From contig NZ_JAFBBD010000004.1 of NCBI RefSeq assembly GCF_016906995.1, forward strand, positions 124,001 through 188,000: 64,000 nt of DNA, written 5' to 3'. The notes under the pieces were generated by a model. It was not told where the DNA came from. It worked only from the letters and a program-made list of their open reading frames with translations, and did no database searches. This DNA comes from Spongiibacter marinus (GTDB lineage Bacteria > Pseudomonadota > Gammaproteobacteria > Pseudomonadales > Spongiibacteraceae). Made by a program: the position numbers and the translations under genes. This document shows positions 63,280 to 64,000 of this stretch, piece by piece; position 1 is the first letter of the stretch, and the number at the start of each line of letters is the position of its first letter.

Positions 63280-64000
63280 ATGAAAAGTAGGGAATCATGG
63301 CTCTCTGAGCTGACTTGTTCAGGAAAACACTTCCGCTATTACGACCTGAAAAAACTCGATTCACCCGGCGTTGAGCGATTGCCCAAGTCGCTTAAAATTT
63401 TGCTGGAAAATCAGTTGCGTCACTTCGACGGCGCGCAGGTCGATGAACACATCATCGACACCCTGTGCCAATGGGCGGATAAGGCCAGCGGCGGTGCCGA
63501 TGTCAACTTCTCGCCGGCACGTGTACTGATGCAGGACTTCACTGGGGTGCCTGCCATTGTCGATCTGGCGGCCATGCGCGATGCCGTCGCCCAGCGCGGT
63601 GGCGACGTGTCAGTAATCAACCCGCAAATCCCCGTGGACTTAGTTATCGACCACTCGGTGACCGTCGACCAATTCGGCTCCGCCCAGGCCTTTCAGGAAA
63701 ACGTTAGCAAGGAAATGCAGCGCAACGTCGAGCGCTACCGGTTTTTAAAGTGGGGGCAGTCCGCCTTTGAAAACTTCAATGTTGTGCCACCGGGCACAGG
63801 TATTTGCCATCAGGTTAATCTCGAATACTTAGCGCAGGTGGTATTTCAAGGGCAGGATGACGACGGCCCTCTCGCCTACCCCGACACCGTCTTGGGCACC
63901 GACAGCCACACCCCGATGGTCAATGGCCTGGGGGTATTGGGCTGGGGAGTTGGCGGCATAGAAGCCGAAGCGGCGCTGCTGGGCCAGCCCTATTCCATGC
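63280..64000 (+). CDS. acnA: Aconitate hydratase A, 5' part (runs off the window)
   Basis: Interconverts citrate and isocitrate in the TCA cycle. The first 240 codons are present (the full protein is about 890-940 aa). The start ATG 63280 follows GAGGGGCGG. Diagnostic stretches: [76 protein letters not shown], and [27 protein letters not shown]. The iron-sulfur Cys residues lie further on, outside the window. Divergent from gdhA. Confidence 0.95.
   Translation, partial: MKSRESWLSELTCSGKHFRYYDLKKLDSPGVERLPKSLKILLENQLRHFDGAQVDEHIIDTLCQWADKASGGADVNFSPARVLMQDFTGVPAIVDLAAMRDAVAQRGGDVSVINPQIPVDLVIDHSVTVDQFGSAQAFQENVSKEMQRNVERYRFLKWGQSAFENFNVVPPGTGICHQVNLEYLAQVVFQGQDDDGPLAYPDTVLGTDSHTPMVNGLGVLGWGVGGIEAEAALLGQPYSM

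Noticed and set aside
1-64000. Prophage, insertion sequence, toxin-antitoxin or defence island
   Set aside because: No integrase, transposase, capsid, restriction, nuclease-defence or paired toxin-antitoxin genes were found; nearly all long open frames belong to ordinary chromosomal families.

Overview
The window is typical chromosome of a marine-type gammaproteobacterium. The best guess is the Cellvibrionales/Spongiibacteraceae neighbourhood, placed by gene order and protein style rather than by any rRNA. Two blocks repeat gene orders known from Pseudomonas: pepA-holC-small acidic protein-valS, and pycB-pycA with a divergent LysR gene. Two large TonB-dependent receptors, a sterol-desaturase-family protein, beta-oxidation genes, an aromatic-catabolism-like hydrolase and a Rieske-oxygenase relative suggest an aerobic lipid, steroid or aromatic user that also makes cellulose. 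There is no integrase, transposase, phage gene or CRISPR array.

1-10.4 kb is a divergent type II (E. coli-like) cellulose locus. bcsR-like, bcsQ, bcsA, bcsB and bcsZ run leftward and mostly overlap by 4 nt; bcsC, if present, lies beyond base 1. bcsE, bcsF and bcsG run rightward. The c-di-GMP-binding PilZ domain of BcsA, the BcsE RxxD motif and the BcsG phosphoethanolamine transferase imply c-di-GMP-controlled, pEtN-modified cellulose. 10.4-25 kb holds a tandem TM2 protein, a methyltransferase, a ferredoxin-reductase, a thiolase/multifunctional beta-oxidation pair with an AraC regulator upstream, an OmpR-type two-component system, and lptFG divergent from pepA. 25-36.6 kb holds holC, valS, two cold-shock-domain genes (one membrane-anchored), a large PAS sensor kinase with a pseudo-receiver, slyX, a SUI1 factor, a FleQ-like sigma-54 activator and gpt.

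36.7-45 kb has tRNA-Arg(CCT), a START-like protein overlapping a TonB receptor gene, a 329 bp gap with a near-perfect Fur box followed by a stem-loop and a terminator (candidate iron-regulated small RNA), and the pyruvate carboxylase operon with its LysR regulator. 45-50.5 kb is mostly RNA and protein modification genes (rluA, rimO, rsmE, methyltransferases), plus an exported 2-keto-4-pentenoate hydratase homologue overlapping a haloacid-dehalogenase gene.

50.5-61 kb is the accessory, catabolic part. A leftward cluster encodes a Rieske oxygenase relative that has lost its whole [2Fe-2S] lobe but kept the mononuclear iron site, a SRPBCC protein, a meta-cleavage-type hydrolase and a LysE exporter. 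It is divergent from a lipoprotein fusing eight thrombospondin-type-3 calcium repeats to an alpha/beta hydrolase. A second TonB receptor and a sterol-desaturase-like enzyme with a divergent AraC regulator follow. The window ends with a TRIC/UPF0126 channel, NADP-glutamate dehydrogenase and the start of aconitase acnA.

Most promising for follow-up: the Rieske-less oxygenase and its cluster, the Fur-box small RNA candidate with a C/U-rich loop, and the membrane-anchored cold-shock protein.
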